Positions 11,050 to 22,599 of a stretch of DNA of 64,000 nucleotides are shown here, one piece after another (position 1 is the stretch's first letter; every line of letters starts with the position of its first letter). The position numbers were made by a program, and so were the translations under genes. A model generated the notes under the pieces. It worked only from the letters and a program-made list of their open reading frames with translations. It did no database searches and had not been told where the DNA came from. This DNA is from Liolophura sinensis. Taxonomy: Eukaryota; Mollusca; Polyplacophora; Chitonida; Chitonidae. Where the stretch lies: assembly GCF_032854445.1 (NCBI RefSeq), contig NC_088306.1, positions 7,563,924 through 7,627,923 of the forward strand. Direction: 5' to 3'.

Positions 11050-11869
11050 GACAATGGCATGCACTAAATCTGTTTATCTCTTTGCACTATCTATCATGTA
11101 AAAAAACCCTCAGGTGGTAATGTAAGGCACCCCACCTGTCCTTCGAATAATATATTTTATAATAATAAACAGCTAAGGAGTTGTGATCGTTAACTTCTGA
11201 TGATTAATTTCATACTGTTATTGTCAGAAATTCCAAAAACGTGAGTAGGGTGCCCAAGAGGGATGTTTTGTGCCAGCGTCTGCGTCATTAAGTGTTAAAT
11301 ATATACAGTTCTGCATGTTCTTGCCCATTCAGTTGTCTTACAAGACAATTTATGCCATATAATCAGAAAGGATTTAATTTGTGTATAGCCTGGATATGAT
11401 GTGTATACTCCTGGGATTGTTTTAGTGGGTTGATTGTATTTGACTGTATATTTGTTCCTAAAGCACAACTGTTGGATTGTCCTGTTGATTATAGTAAGGC
11501 CCGAGCATCGTTGTCAAGACTACGTGATGACCTGTCCTAAATGGACTACAGCACTGAAATATTAAAATGCTGGGTCAGGTGGTGTTTGTTGTCTTGAACA
11601 TAATTTTCTATATGTCGGTGACCTCTTCGTCCGCTATTCAGTCCGATAATGAATATTGTAACGGAGTGTTTTTCGGCTGGTCACTTGAAAACTGGTCTTA
11701 TCAGACATGGTGTTATGCCGCTAATTCTTGAATATCTATGACGTCATTCGAGGTATTAAAATTTTTGTGCCGAAAACAAGCGTATGGAGATTGACATTAT
11801 GATATAGAATAAGTATACTAGGTGCATTATACTTGCAAAAATGTGGATGCCTGACAAGGTTATTCCATC
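11046..11869. other. No gene seen
   Basis: No recognisable frame, SINE or R sequence. Confidence 0.4.
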
Positions 11870-12365
11870 ATAGCGCCTTCATTCCAAGTTTCTTAAGTTT
11901 GCAATGAGTATACTTCTCTTGTAAATAAATATGGACATACAATTCAGAATTTCAGGCACTGTTCTTCATGATTGTGTCTAATGTCACTTAAACCCGGTAC
12001 CGGGCTGTATATTCATCGTGTTGAGTTAAGATTGCCAATTTGGATATATGAACAGTTGTAATCTAAGCGTTATTCAGATACATACATTTTTATTTGTTAT
12101 AGGCGTCGTACACAATGTGGAGTGCTGATTTCACTCAGTCGCCTAGAACATACCTTGCGTCTGTCGGACATCATTCAAAATTGTTGACTGCTTCTCTGCA
12201 TAATTTCGTCCTGATTTGTAGTTTATTTACTCTATATGTTCTCAGTTCTTTGGTAGTTTGTGTAGTTTTGCAATTGGCCTTGCGATTATTGACCCAGAAA
12301 GCCCTTATTAGTTGATGGCTGGAATACGAATGTCTTTTTTCCGACGCATGCATATCAATGTGAGG
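11870..12365 (+). repeat. R-family repeat copy with decayed leader exon
   Basis: Contains TTTCTTAAGTTTGCAATGAG, GGATATATGAACAGTTGTAA, TGATTTCACTCAGTCGCC and a leader-like hydrophobic frame (LYVLSSLVVCVVL). The exon that follows has diverged from CDYRLGTP to a different frame. Confidence 0.7.
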
Positions 12366-12717
12366 CTACCTATCACTGACTAAGGAAATTTTGGTAGTGA
12401 GTATGGGTGATTTTAAAGAGAGTTGAATATAGGCGACCAGGTAAAATAAAGAGAGAAAATTGCAGTCATTAGCAAGTATAACCGCGCACACCCCACTTTT
12501 TTTGGACATGGATGGTGTGGGTTTGACACTGAGTAGGAGACCTTTATGTTCTGTTTTCTTTTCTCTTTTACTTTTGGTAGATAAATGGATAATCCAAAAC
12601 GTATGAGAAAAAATTAATCTAAATCTTCTATATATCTTTCTAATAATTTTTTTCTTTTCTGGTGACTCAGTTGTCAGTTTGCACTCAGCTAATTATTGAC
12701 CACCAAGTTGACAAGGA
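12366..12717. other. No gene seen
   Basis: AT-rich, with no recognisable feature. Confidence 0.4.
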
Positions 12718-13018
12718 GGCCACCGTGGCCGAGGAGTTTAGCACACCAACGTAGCGAAGTGACCCAGACGCCAATCACCAACTCTCGCTGTGAGTTCAAT
12801 CGAATAATAAATCAAGGTTGACAATCCATCTCGTTTAGGCCCCCTTTTCTGGGATGCATGGACTAAATCCCCGACTAACGTTTCAGATCATTTCCTCCAT
12901 GCATGTGTTACCCAAACACATCATTCCTTTCTACGGCGCTGTGTGTCACCACGATAATGCTGGCGGCCATCTGATCAATGAAAATATTCTTGAGTACAGC
13001 GTAAAACAAATCAGTCAC
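12718..13018 (+). mobile_element. SINE-A, old copy
   Basis: Head CACCGTGGCCGAGGAGTTTAG, middle strongly diverged, tail ATATTCTTGAGTACAGCGTA. Confidence 0.6.
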
Positions 13019-13374
13019 ATCGCTCAAGCGGTTAAAGACAACTGAATAGAGCTTGTGTTCACTGCAATGTCCATGATTTAACTAAGCGGTAGTGTATTAC
13101 TTGATATGTAGCCTCCTATTTGATAATATACGACGGTAATTACAAGAAACAAGGTGGATCCGGCCAAAAACTACTTTGTATTCCTTGTTTCAAATTTGAC
13201 TTATATGAATATGTACCTTATATGAATAAATGAATGCCTTGGGCTTTAATGTCGTACTTAACAATTTTCAGCCATATCACGACGAGGAGTAATTAGGTGT
13301 ATGTACATATATTGTGTCTTCTTGCGGCAGTCTAAATCCTGTTAAGTGCTGCCGTCAATGAAATGTCATACCAA

Positions 13375-13580
13375 CGATACCAGACATGACAACCTGCCCA
13401 GTCACATTATACTAACAGTGTGCAAAGAGTTCTGTTTCCTTGCTCTAATCTCTCAGTGCTGAGTAGCGAGGCATCAGCAAGTACCATTTTGAAAAGTCTT
13501 TAGTATGATCCGATTCGGGTTTGACCCCTGTTCTCCCAGCTTCGAGGCGGATGCACTAATCATCAGACTACTGAACGGTC
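13375..13580 (-). mobile_element. SINE-C (tRNA-like head inverted relative to plus strand)
   Basis: Shares CAGTCACATTATACTRAC, AAGTACCATTTTGAAAAGTC and GGGTTTGACCCC (B-box-like) with 15425-15690 and, weakly, 41900-42110. The stretch GCGGATGCACTAATCATCAGA is tRNA-anticodon-arm-like on the minus strand. Confidence 0.45.
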
Positions 13581-13945
13581 ATAACTTATATGATCTCGGA
13601 TCATATATGCGACGATACATATGTTAGATCATGTTTAAAGTGAGATGATTTCAGAGCGCTCTGCATCTCTGACAAAATGGCACCCGGGGTCACGAACTGA
13701 TGTTAGACAAAATTTCAAAATTTCCAATCACTTTAAAACTGTAATTGCTAATGTAAAAAGAACAAAACATTGCCTTACAAACTTTAAATTTGGGGTAAGT
13801 TGTTGCAGAACAAATTTCAACTAAAACAACCGAAGGAACATATCAAATTTAATGATTAAAATTTTGATTTAAGTCCAAGATCGCTTCGTGATCCCGGGTC
13901 CAGTATCATAGTTATATATAATTCCGCTTAAACCGAGTTAAGGAA
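13581..13945. other. No gene seen
   Basis: Only low-complexity AT-rich sequence. Confidence 0.4.
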
Positions 13946-14092
13946 GTGTGTATTTATTATTTGATTGGTGTTTTCCGTCGTACTCAAGAATATTTTTCTT
14001 ATTACGATGGCGGCCACAGCAGTATGGTGGGAGGAAACCGGGCAGAGCCCGGGGGAAGCTGGCGACCATCTGCAGGTTGCTGTTGACCTTCC
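13946..14092 (-). mobile_element. SINE-A, head-truncated
   Basis: Tail and body (TGATTGGTGTTTTCCGTCGT..., CCGGGCAGAGCCCGGGGGAA) without the tRNA head. It stops where an R copy begins. Confidence 0.8.
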
Positions 14093-14230
14093 CACCGAAA
14101 GTATGTCAAGTACGAAAATAGGACGGAACCATGCTAAGAGAAGCAGTCAACAGTTTTCTATGATGGTGGAAAGATGCAAGGTATTTTCAAGGCGACTAAG
14201 TGAAATCAGTCTTTAAATGCTGTCTTGGTG
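14093..14230 (-). repeat. R-family fragment
   Basis: The minus strand has GATTTCACTTAGTCGCC, the ATGGTTCCGTCC leader start and an early TGA. Nearly matches 5300-5445. Confidence 0.75.
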
Positions 14231-14599
14231 AGTATACATTATGAACCTTTTATATCACAGGCAGCCTGACAGTCAGCCTATAACACATCCTCCGAACAAC
14301 AGAAAACGTAGAATTGCAAATAAAATATTTCTATGAAATATACCTATGGGAATGTAATTGTTGACGGTTTATTAGATGGGATCAAGAGATGAGATATGTG
14401 TAAGACGAGAAGGATAACATTATGATGAGGTGAAAAACACTTCAGTTCAAAACAAGTGTTAGAGAACAAATGGCTTATCACAAGCTACAGAGTATAGAAC
14501 AAGTATATATAGGTTTGGTTATACCCTGCATGGTTTAACTATCATGGTTTAAATATCATGGTTTCACAAATGCTGGGTATCCTTATTGAACTATAAGAA
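14231..14599. other. No gene seen
   Basis: Short direct repeat of ATCATGGTTT near 14540; nothing else recognised. Confidence 0.4.
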
Positions 14600-14765
14600 T
14601 AGAAGCGAAATATTGGTGAACTGTTCCCTGATTTCACCACGAACTTAAGATCGTGATATGTACATTCATTTGGTCGCTAAAGGTACATTAATATCACCGT
14701 GAACAATATACTTATATCACCGCGATCTTTATACTGTTATCACCGCGAACAATAAACTGACTACT
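14600..14765. repeat. Short minisatellite related to the 46-bp array
   Basis: Imperfect units with TATCACCGCGA and AAYTGTWCATT-like stretches lie directly downstream of the intact PAN exon, the same position as the arrays at 3990 and 61889. Confidence 0.55.
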
Positions 14766-14773
14766 GGAAAGTG

Positions 14774-14991
14774 TTACAATTTCTTAACTAACCACACTTC
14801 CCAGGATGGATCATCTTTGTACGCTACACTAGAACTGTATCCGGCGCATTCTCTTGACACCGTATTGAAATTAAAAAGTTCACAGGTTTTGTATTTTAAG
14901 CAAATACGAGAGCACATTGTGGGCATGGCAGCTGTTACCGTGAATAGCTGATCTCCCACGACTGATTTATCTTCCTCTGTTCGCATAATAA
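14774..14991 (-). CDS. Exon: PAN/apple-like domain, C-terminal, intact
   Basis: After TTTTCCTTCTTGCAG the frame reads IMRTEEDKSVVGDQLF, then AMPTMCSRICLKYKTCELFNF, SRECAGYSS and DDPSWEVWLVKKL, then TAA. The Cys pattern CxxxC(x5)C...C and the closing W fit short PAN/apple modules. An ATG upstream of the splice site would give a leader-like MSFVFLLAVIM, but those bases are the polypyrimidine tract, so I treat it as a terminal exon. This is the only intact one of the three PAN copies. Confidence 0.65.
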
Positions 14992-17900
14992 CTGCAAGAA
15001 GGAAAACGAAAGACATGAACAGTCAGAATAAACGTTGTAAACTGACAGGAGGCCGGATTTCACCGGTTACGTGAGATCAATTACCAGACATCACACTGTC
15101 GTATTGTCTTAGTCATCTGACCTATCGAACTCATTGCTGTAACACGAAGTAACGTTGAATGCAATTTATTAGATGCCATTGGTCTGGAATGATTCAGAAT
15201 GCTGTGTTGTCATCATATTTATCATACAATAACATCAGAATACTGCAAAGGGAGAAGACCTTGGGAATGCTTAAGTATTTATGCGAACAATTAGAATAAA
15301 ACCCTAACTGAGGTAAATTCAGAAGAGGCTGTATTTCACCGGTTTGCCAGCTATCGCACTGTCGTCGCCGCTCTGGTTTTACTCTGTGCTGTACCTCCTC
15401 TTGTGCAGGGCGAGTCAGTATATTGCCACCACTGAAGCATTATGTCACAAGACACAACTCCTCACCCAGTCACATTATGCTGGCCACGGGGCCAACAAGC
15501 TCTCTTTCCTTGCTCTAATCTCACTGCGTCAGGGGAAGCAGCAGCAAGTACCATTTTCAAGGTCTTTGCTATGGCCCGATTTGGATTTCAGCGAGCGCCA
15601 AACGAGGCACTAGCGAGTACCATTTTAAAAATCTTTTGTACATGTATGACCCGGCCAAGGTTTGATCCCGAGGTCCCCAGCTTCGTGCAGCAAAAACAGC
15701 CATAAACACAAAGGTGCTTTATCATTTGACTCCAAACAGTAATCATACAATTCCCACAAACGAAAACAAACCAAAGAAGAGAAGATCAACACCAGAATTT
15801 TACAAATTCTATCCCAGGCCGATTAACACATGGGGCCTATCTATACCATCTTACCTGTCTTATAGGATTTTTTACCAATAGGTCTCTTCTTCGGGGCTTT
15901 ACTTTGAACGAACACGGGTTTCCCTAAAACAAGACAATAGTGCAACTGATGGGACAAAACTGCATACAACACTACCTTCGATGCTCTTCTTTTGTTCTCT
16001 GTACTGCAGAATCTCCTGGTGTACAAACTATCCCTAAAGTTTGGTCCCTTTGCGTTGTTTTTATGTAATAATTATATTTTTTTTATTATTGTAAGTAAGT
16101 CTAGACAAGTGACGTGAATTTTTAGGGGACCCGTCCTCTGGGCAGACACCCTATTGAAGTTGTCAAGGTCATTCTTATTATTATTAACCGTCAGTGTGTT
16201 TGCCGGCTGCAGATAAAATCACCCCACCAAATCTGCTGAACGTTCCACGATGCTTGCCTATGTCCTGAAGTGGACATATGAAAAGAATGTGGATCTGAGT
16301 CACATGACGTGGCGGTCATATTGGATTTACATGAAAACCCTTTAAGAATCTTCTGTTTCAGAACCACCGAGCCGATTTACTTCAAATGTTTCACACGTGA
16401 CTACAGCTGGGCGGGCCATAAAAAAGTAGGTCAACTGTAAAAACTGCATAGGTGGATAGAACAAAAGCATTTCCGAGACCTGCTTGATCTAATGATTATG
16501 AATTTCAAAGAGCTATTCCCCTTCAAACTGTGGTTTTAGGTAATCACCAAAAAAACTTTTCAAATATTTTCTGCTAACATTAACACGCGGGCTTGGCGCT
16601 GCTCGGAACTTTTCACTGCAGTTTACCATGAGGGGTGTATAATTTCTGTGTTTTGTTCCCGGCTATGAGCAGAAGATGAAAGCCGCCTAATATCTATGCT
16701 TGTCCTCAGTACTATACCCATTGTATAGGATTCCTGGCAGTCTCGAGTTCAAATCCAGTACATTTCTTTTCAATTGTTTTACGTTTTGTTGTCTTTCGTT
16801 TCGGTATTTATCATTACTATTAACAATGCAATTCATGCAGAGCCGATCCCGGACATTGTTGTCCTCGACAGCTATATTTAGTCGTTGTGCTAGCGGGCGT
16901 ATACAATGTAAATGGTTTCTGTTTACTATTAAAGGTTTACATGAGCAGAATAATACCGTAGCTGAGGTAAATCAGTAACAGGCAACATTTCGCCATGGAC
17001 ATTTGCCAATTATCCCTCCGTCGATTTCCATTATTTATTTCATAAATAATATGCTATAATTGATTGTTAGATTGGAATATCGTGATCGATTATCAGTGAA
17101 ACACACATGGATATGGGGAGTGGCACTGAACGACAACGTTGACACAACTGAGCAGAAACAGTTTGACTTACCGAATTCACAAACGTAAGGTTGCTGTTTA
17201 GTGCAGGGAAACAAGATTAGGTTGAACTTTACCCCACGTTTGCACACGACAGGACAATCTTTCTCCATGTCCATTCCTGGCAGTGAATACTTAAATATTT
17301 GCACTGCTCCCCAGAATGATGAACCTGATATATATATAAAGTAAGTATCAGAATAATACAGAAACAAGTAGGGGCGATGGGAGTATTTAAATCACATACA
17401 AGGACGTTTGTATTGTAATTTATTGAACCAATGCGAGGTTTAATCCCTTGTTACAAATAGTTAAGGTTATGACCGGTAAATATTTTAATGTATGTTTTTC
17501 GGGTAATTTTAAAATTTGCTTTTTTTTTTCGTTCCCATGTTTAGATACTGTCTCTAGGCCAATTAACTGTCAACTTTTCGAAGTGATCAAATCATACATG
17601 TTCAATAATCAATGAGTAATTATTGTTTGCTAGTGGTGACCTGTGTATTAAACGATTTTACCCATGAAAATATATACTCTTTGTGATTCACAAGCTGGGT
17701 GGGTTTATTTTACATATGACTGCTCCTTGATCCTTTACAGATGAAAATATCGAAGTCTTAACACATCTAAAAGTTGTTTAATTTTTTCCACTTCGATAGA
17801 TTTATCATACTTCCTTTTTCCGTAAGGTATGTCACTTTGTTTTCCTGGCCTATCCAGTAGCAGTTGCCATTCGACATTGAGATGCTTGGAAGCTTGCCTG

Positions 17901-18047
17901 ACCTTAGATCTTCGTAGAAAACATATGATCCCAAATATCCCTTTTCATTTGCACATTTGTCATCAGCCAGTTCCCAGGGAAGGCGATCATTGTTAATTTT
18001 AATACATGAGCCATCTTCTAAAGCAAATGATCCTGTGCATTCTCCTA
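14774..18047 (-). CDS. Candidate secreted C-type-lectin-like + PAN/apple protein gene (three exons seen)
   Basis: Three minus-strand exons (18047-17811, 17324-17172, 14991-14774) form one consistent model. Every junction is phase 1 and the splice signals are good (TTTACAG; ATATCAG with GTAAGT; CTTGCAG). The reading gives a lectin-like fold with Cys in GSCIK, DDKCA, GNCYWIG, CPVVC, FPCTK and YVCEF, followed by an apple/PAN module ending in a stop. C-type-lectin-like and PAN modules are common in secreted or surface adhesion and immune proteins, so an extracellular role is expected; the ligand is unknown. The first exon with the signal peptide is not certain. A decayed copy with the same exon order lies at 10.4-4.8 kb. 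Alternative: the PAN exon belongs to another gene, since intron 2 is about 2.2 kb and contains repeats. Confidence 0.55.
15030..15110 (+). repeat. R-family fragment
   Basis: GACAGGAGGCCGGATTTCACC, GGTTACGTGAGATCAATTACC; left part of R. Confidence 0.6.
15160..15410 (+). repeat. R-family repeat copy, left part
   Basis: AATGCTGTGTTGTCATCA is inverted relative to the following AGAATAAAACCCTAACTGAGG and TATTTCACCGGTTTGCCAGC. A hydrophobic frame follows (VVAALVLLCAVPPLVQG), stopped after about 25 codons. It looks leader-like but has no downstream support. Confidence 0.55.
15425..15690 (-). mobile_element. SINE-C copy with internal duplication
   Basis: CCCAGTCACATTATGCTGGCC and two copies of an AGTACCATTTTMAARRTCTT block, the second ending GGTTTGATCCCGAGGTC (B-box-like on the other strand). 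Confidence 0.45.
15700..16954. other. No gene recognised
   Basis: A minus-strand frame at 15841-16026 (contains KAPKKRPIGKKSYK) has no recognisable domain and no conserved copy in the window. The rest is AT-rich. Confidence 0.35.
16955..17030 (+). repeat. R-family fragment
   Basis: CCGTAGCTGAGGTAAATCAG and CATTTGCCAATTATCCC match the left part of R. It lies just downstream of the CTLD C-terminal exon. Confidence 0.5.
17172..17324 (-). CDS. Exon: C-terminal half of C-type-lectin-like domain
   Basis: 153 bases, phase 1 to phase 1. Acceptor TATATATCAG, donor GAATTCG|GTAAGT. Encodes SSFWGAVQIF, then DCPVVCKRG, LFPCTKQQPYVCEF, the final disulfide loop of a CTLD. The frame also stays open into both introns, but those residues are not conserved in the copy at 7500-7646. 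Confidence 0.65.
17811..18047 (-). CDS. Exon: N-terminal half of C-type-lectin-like domain
   Basis: Reads VGECTGSFALEDGSCIKI..., with LPWELADDKCANEKGYLG and SNGNCYWIG. The WIG is the typical CTLD beta-strand motif. The polypyrimidine tract TTTTTCTCTTCTCTATTTACAG precedes it. Without that splice the frame continues upstream to an ATG at 18108 and yields a signal-peptide-like leader (MYPMIQCVSLTVLFFSSLFT), so this could instead be the first coding exon. I prefer the splice because the decayed copy keeps the acceptor but not the leader. The 3' edge at GGAA|GTATGA is chosen because it gives phase 1, matching the next exon. Confidence 0.6.
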
Positions 18048-18384
18048 CTGTAAATAGAGAAGAGAAAAACAATACAGTTAGTGAGACACATTGAATCATG
18101 GGATACACCGTGGAAAAGGCTAAGCGTATGCGGGACTACATTTACTGAGTGATGCCGTGTATTCTAGATTATTATAACAATCAAAAATGAATACGTTAAA
18201 TTTCAAAGTCTGTTGTCTGAGTAATGCTAGAACACATCCTGTTACTATGACGTAATATTCTGCCATACTCGACATAATATTCTGTCAGTTCAGTTGAATC
18301 GTGATCTTAAATTAAAAGAATATAAGTGGTATATTTAAAAGAACAATGTGTTGCAATAACAGAACATATTCCAGCATCAACTCA

Positions 18385-18515
18385 GCAACGCGCGGATGGT
18401 CTTGGGTTTCCTCTAGTCTCTATCCGGTTTCCTCCCACCATAATACTGGCCGCCGTCGTATGACTTAAATGTAGTTTTAAGTACGGCGTAAAACACCAGT
18501 CAAACAAATAAATAC
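18385..18515 (+). mobile_element. SINE-A, 3' half
   Basis: CGCGGATGGTCTTGGGTTTCC through GTACGGCGTAAAACACCAG and AAATA tail; no tRNA head. Confidence 0.8.
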
Positions 18516-19499
18516 CGCAAACAGTATCCCAAATGCATTACGTGTACACATGAAAGTCTCTTTTTCCGGGCGTTATAGAATTTTGTACAGTCAAGAAATA
18601 TTGACTGGAAATTAGTGCTTTTGAATGATCAAAGTCGCTTAAGTTTGTTCCGAAATGATGACCTAGACCTAACTGCATCTTAGGTTTGCACCACTAGGGT
18701 GGAGGAATTGGTAATGAGACGACATGATCTAATACTTGATATGTTCCGAATGTTATCACTGCAGGCAGTTTGTAGCGAAATCGGTCATTCAACCTTGAAC
18801 ACGGATGACACAGTTCTCGTCTCACGGACTTGAAGCTCGTCAGATTCCCCTTCAATGTGTAGCTGCCCACAACGTATCCTTAAGGCGCGTAGTAATATAG
18901 CAGGGAGAATTTTGTCATTTCTTAACGTTGTCAGAATAGCTAAAACTTTATATGTAATGATTTTACGTCTTGCTGTGATATGTTTTGAGATGTATCTGCC
19001 GCCAGGCGCGATGTATTTATTTTATCTGTTATACTTTAAGCCATAAATTCGCTTTTTACCAGAACTTGGGCGTCACCTCGTGCTCGTCAATTGACTTCAT
19101 GTCGTCATTTCGTCGATAAATCGCTTCATCATTCACAAGAAACTAGTTGTGGGTTAACTGAAGTGATAGCTTCCCCACATATAAGAAGAGAGCCAGTACA
19201 GGTGGTTAGTAAAGAGCGAGGGTGTCATCATGAGTGGAAATTTGACTGGACAAAGATACGGGACAAAGATACAGGACTAAGATAACTGTCGCAGGGCCAT
19301 GTCTGTGTCGGGAGCAAAGGTGTACTCATTTGGACCGGGACCTTGAGTGTTCTCATGCCGTCAGACTTGTCCAGGGCTGTTTGAATGACGTTAAGGTCAT
19401 CGTACTGCCTTGGCCAACACGTTCTCCAGACATGAATGCCTTGGCCAGGACATTCTCTAGATATCGTGTAATTTAGATGTAAAGCAAAGAGAGTAAAAC
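18516..19499. other. No gene seen
   Basis: Short frames only; 19000-19020 is TATTTATTTTAT-rich. Sequence from about 19440 leads into the R copy. Confidence 0.35.
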
Positions 19500-19760
19500 C
19501 AGAGCAACAACGACAGAGTGATAGCTCGCAAATGGTCACACGCAACCGGTGAAATACAGTCTCTTGTCAACTTACCTCAGTTAGGGTTTTATTTTAACTG
19601 TTCATGTAAATGCATAAATAAAAGCAAATTACGCGCCCCCTAGCACCATTGCTTAAGCAAAAATAGGTATAAAAATACAGTCATATTAACTGCAAATTAT
19701 CTGGTGTCGGTGGTCTAGAATTTCTCAAAATGCAGCGTTGTTATCGCATTTAACACAGAA
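19500..19760 (-). repeat. R-family repeat, left half
   Basis: On the minus strand: AACAACGCTGCATTTTGAG, ATTCTAGACCA, TGCATTTACATGAACAGTTA, AAAACCCTAACTGAGGTAAG and TTTCACCGGTTGCGTGTGACC. This copy defines how far R extends upstream. Confidence 0.7.
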
Positions 19761-20469
19761 TAACTTCCCTTGGCTAGCACGCTCTCCACATATAAATCCA
19801 ATGGATTGTCTTTGGTGTCTCCTGATCGGCAGGTGAGACAACACGTACCTTTCGCAATTTCAAGACAGCGGCTTGAAAAGGTTTAAATAGAAGAGTACCA
19901 TCATGTACAGGTAACATCATTAGGCGACTAACAATATGCATGAGGATGGGTGGGTGTGGGGTGAGGGTGAGGTGCTAACACACGCTTTTAAGAACATGTA
20001 TTATCACGTGCTTTGACTCCAGGTGTACCTTTCGAAGGGATTCTGTTTGGCTCGTGTTTGTGTATTTTTTGTGTTTATCCTGTGTGCCTTTTTGTCCACT
20101 TGATGGTATCTGTGCTGTCGATATGACATTGAATTTGCACAGACATCGGAAAACGATTATTATCAATAAAACAGATAGAATCATCGTCGTATAAGTGAAA
20201 TATTCATCATATAGATAAAATCAGTGTTTGTTTCTCCTAATTAAACTGCTGAGCAAGGTGGTAAGTTTATAAATTATTTGATTTCATTTAACACCATACT
20301 CGAATGTTTCACTTACAATGTGCCCATGTTACTGGTGAATGTTTCCTTGAGTGACTCACAAACGGGCACGCCATGTGTCTTGTCAGACAGGTTTTCCTCA
20401 ACGATCATTAGACTGCTGAGACGGCTACACGAGAGTCGTCAACCAATTATTGTCAAAAAGATCTCCCAA
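19761..20469. other. No gene seen
   Basis: No recognisable coding or repeat feature apart from a GTGGGTGTGGGG stretch near 19950. Confidence 0.35.
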
Positions 20470-20555
20470 ACCAGACGACATGTTCTGTGTTCCAGACTGG
20501 GTTTGAACCGGAACATGTGCCTTTAACCACTCTAGTGATCACGCCACCGGGTGGC
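20470..20555 (-). mobile_element. tRNA-like SINE head fragment
   Basis: The minus strand reads GTGGCGTGATCACTAGAGTGG ... GTTCCGGTTCAAACCCAG, resembling A-box and B-box spacing of a degraded tRNA-derived head. It does not fold as a complete tRNA by eye. Confidence 0.35.
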
Positions 20556-21099
20556 TATGGACACTTGTAACACCCAAACACCTTAGAAATACTCACCGAC
20601 AGCAGATTCGCTGACAAATATGTAAAAAACGAACATCACCCGAAATCCCCTCATTTCAGTTCTCCGTAATGTACAAGGTCCCATGATGCCTGTACAGGGC
20701 AAAGCTAAGTTGAATGCTCCGTTGTTTATTTTTAAGTCCAAGAGTTGCTTTGCAAAGAATGATGATGGCCTGTCGTACTCCGATAATAAAATATTAAGAT
20801 ACTGGACGATCAAGAACTTGCACATGTCTTGGAGCATATCTTCATTGTGCTGCCTTCTTTTGCCTGTCAAAAGGTTCGCTTATGAATAATTTAATGCTGC
20901 CTTTTCAAAAAGTAGCTTCGAATTGGGCGTTAATCGGACTTTAACCGCCCTCCATTTATGTCAGCTGAGGACATTATACGTTGTGGCATTGTATTGTATA
21001 TGTGTAGTTTATTTAAGTTTTCATTCCACTAATGCATGAAAGAGAGTGCACAGGATGCCCCAAGCATTCTGAAATATGCATAGAGTGATCAGAACGATC
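20556..21099. other. No gene seen
   Basis: A minus-strand frame at 20583-20870 is not recognised and lacks splice or domain support. Confidence 0.3.
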
Positions 21100-21335
21100 T
21101 GGGGCCTCGTTGGCCGGCGTGATTAGCTTGACCCAGAAGCCTCTCGCCAATACGGCCGCTATGCTGGCTTGATCTCCTGCCGCACGTGGGAAGGTCTTCC
21201 AACAACCTGCAAATGGTCGAAGGTTTCTTCCACGCTCTGCTCGGTTCCCTTCAACCCTTATACTGACCGTCGCAGTATAAGAGAAATATTCTTCAGTACG
21301 ACGTAAAACACAAATCAAATAAATAAATCAATAAA
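21100..21335 (+). mobile_element. SINE-A, diverged full-length copy
   Basis: CCTCGTTGGCCGGCGTGATTAG head, CGCACGTGGGAAGGTCTTCC body, GTACGACGTAAAACACAAATC tail with AAATA repeats. Confidence 0.75.
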
Positions 21336-21399
21336 TTTCGGACAATTTGTTTCTTAGTTGTAGTAATTGTATCTAATCCTGCTTAACCGGAGGGTAGGG

Positions 21400-21905
21400 G
21401 AAATTATTGAAATTTGAACTGGATGTCATGCATAGATTATCAAAACCTGCATCGCAGTCTTACATACATCATTGAAAACTGTTGACTGTTTCTCTCTTGC
21501 ATGCTTTACATTATTTATGATTTGCTTCTTCAGGAAATGGTGCTTTGGGTGGGGTTGAAAATGGGTCGCGTGATTATTGACATAACGGCCCTTACTGTCT
21601 GCTGTAGTACGACTTCACGCTTATGTTCGCTGTTGACAGTATCCCCTAGGCGTTGTCCCTATGCATTGTTTTATTGTGTTTGTCAATTAAATGTGATGAC
21701 AACACAGCATTTTGAGTAACTCTGGATCAGTATAAATTACATTTTATATCTTTGCATATGTTTTGCTTAATAATACTCAAAGCATTTTGCTAATTCATGT
21801 ATAATTTGCTACTGTTTAAGCACTTACAGAAAAGTTAGGATAAAGCCTTTAGTGAGCTACATTGTAAAATGACAGGAGATGATATTTCATCGGTTATGCC
21901 ACAAT
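21400..21905 (+). repeat. R-family repeat, rearranged copy
   Basis: The first part (ATCATTGAAAACTGTTGACTG, ATGCTTTACATT leader start) matches 39420-39460. The later part (AATGTGATGACAACACAGCAT, TGACAGGAGATGATATTTCATC) matches the left end of R. Confidence 0.6.
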
Positions 21906-22089
21906 TAATATTCCAGTGAATTTCATATGTAACAACTTTTTGTTCGAAATTGAACACCTAGTGAAAGTAAACAGACTATTAGTACGCTTCCAAGCTGAAA
22001 GCGCATTGTTTTTGCTCGGTCGATCAAAGATTCTTTTCGAAAGCATTTCTGCCGTTTTTCTAGAAAACTGCAAATCGAAGGCGTTTGAT

Positions 22090-22165
22090 TGATTTATTTT
22101 TTATTTGTTTTTTTTTAGGCCGTACTCAAGAATATTTCACTCATACCACGGCGGCCCTGCCGTTA
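22090..22165 (-). mobile_element. SINE-A tail fragment
   Basis: GGCCGTACTCAAGAATATTTC and a T-rich tail on the plus strand; about 75 bases. Confidence 0.7.
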
Positions 22166-22599
22166 TAAATTTTGCAGTAAAATTCTCACGAATGTTTGTT
22201 TCTGTAGGTTTCATATATTATTTCACGGAAGCTTCTAAAATGATATATATGTAGAGCGACACCAGTTACACAAAATTTGAAAAAATCATTAAAATCCACT
22301 AAGAACCTTTTAAAGCTCACCATTGGTCTCAAAGAAGAGGCGTCTTAACCTGTTCCTGAAATGAAATCTTGTTGGCTTTGAAGTGATAAATGAGTCTAAC
22401 TGGTACAATTCTTTACGTTTACACGTCGGTCCTTTTGTTGAATTTTCTGATGGTTGGCTGGTTAGTTCGCATTGGACATCCACGACTCAGAGGTCAGTGT
22501 AATTAGGAAATTAGCAGCCTCCAGTGTGTATCAAACATTCAGGTCCTAGGTTGGATAAAGAACGACACGTTCTATAAACATTTCCAATGAAGCATTCTA

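Noticed and set aside
14992-15016. Signal peptide MSFVFLLAVIM at the start of the PAN frame
   Set aside because: Those bases form a polypyrimidine tract ending in CAG, and the duplicated PAN copies keep the acceptor but not the leader; more likely an internal splice site.
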